Virus record (IMG/VR): IMGVR_UViG_3300031523_000003
Span: 1 to 36,121 of that record
DNA length: 36,121 nucleotides
Strand: one strand, 5' to 3'
From: a virus
Below, piece by piece: positions 36,065 to 36,121 of this stretch. The notes below the pieces were generated by a model. It saw nothing but the letters and a program-made list of their open reading frames with translations, ran no database searches and was not told where the DNA came from. A program made the position numbers and the translations under genes. Each line of letters begins with the position of its first letter. Position 1 is the stretch's first letter.

Positions 36065-36121
36065 ATGAGTTTAAAAAATCACACATGGAGCGATTACGAT
36101 GTTTCATACAAAGGACCTAAA
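36065..36121 (+). CDS. Gene start cut by window end
   Basis: The first 19 codons of a gene: SLKNHTWSDYDVSYKGPK, running to the last base. TAACTAAA precedes the ATG. K-x-H-x-WSD matches the start of the gene at 31610, suggesting a related N-terminus. No function can be given from this much. Confidence 0.5.
   Translation, partial: MSLKNHTWSDYDVSYKGPK

Noticed and set aside
1-36121. CRISPR array, insertion sequence or attachment site
   Set aside because: No regularly spaced repeats, no transposase and no integrase gene or att-like duplication were seen.

Overview
The window is almost entirely a tailed double-stranded DNA phage (or prophage) genome, cut at both ends. It opens inside an ERF-type recombinase gene and closes 19 codons into an unidentified gene. 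The head and tail genes (DUF4055 portal, MuF-like protein, scaffold, HK97-type capsid, HK97 gp10-like completion protein, tail terminator, tail tube, frameshifted tail-assembly chaperone, long tape measure, no sheath or baseplate-wedge genes) indicate a siphovirus. The DNA is AT-rich. The combination of ERF, Gp157, YopX, lambda P-like loader, spanins with a lipobox and DUF5675 suggests a Gram-negative, probably gammaproteobacterial (possibly marine) host; the host is inference. No integrase, CI-type repressor, DNA polymerase or classical endolysin is visible, so lifestyle is open.

Layout: (1) 1-3875, recombination and accessory genes: ERF, Gp157, HTH, SSB-like, YopX, NinB-like, DUF1364 and a PD-(D/E)XK nuclease, tightly packed with ATGA overlaps, broken by a structured 216-base gap. 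(2) 3915-7268, a lysis-type region behind a strong promoter and a dyad: small membrane proteins, DUF5675, a two-TM holin candidate and an i-spanin candidate. A three-gene module on the minus strand (6258-6890), the only minus-strand genes seen, separates this from an o-spanin lipoprotein gene. (3) 7272-10815, a secreted beta-propeller protein, a 14-repeat protein and small structural-type genes. (4) 10840-16881, packaging and head. (5) 16927-29223, connector and tail ending in a beta-helix tailspike and a terminator. (6) 29299-34493, an early-type region of many very small ORFs with recurrent ribosome-binding cassettes, a 560-base gap that looks like a promoter-driven structured RNA, an HNH endonuclease and a small RNA-ligase-like protein. 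(7) 34543-36121, a promoter under a nested operator driving a replication operon (DnaT/O-like and lambda P-like proteins, then an HNH/AP2-type protein).

Reading the ends together, the replication operon at the right end and the recombination genes at the left end may be one early operon in a circular or circularly permuted map. Translational coupling by ATGA/TAATG overlaps is the rule. The most interesting material is: the 32.5-33.06 kb RNA-like region; the 23-base direct repeats bracketing one gene next to it; the recurrent RBS cassettes; the classic A AAA AAG frameshift; the reverse-strand module between the spanin genes with an apparently leaderless o-spanin; and the secreted propeller plus repeat protein.
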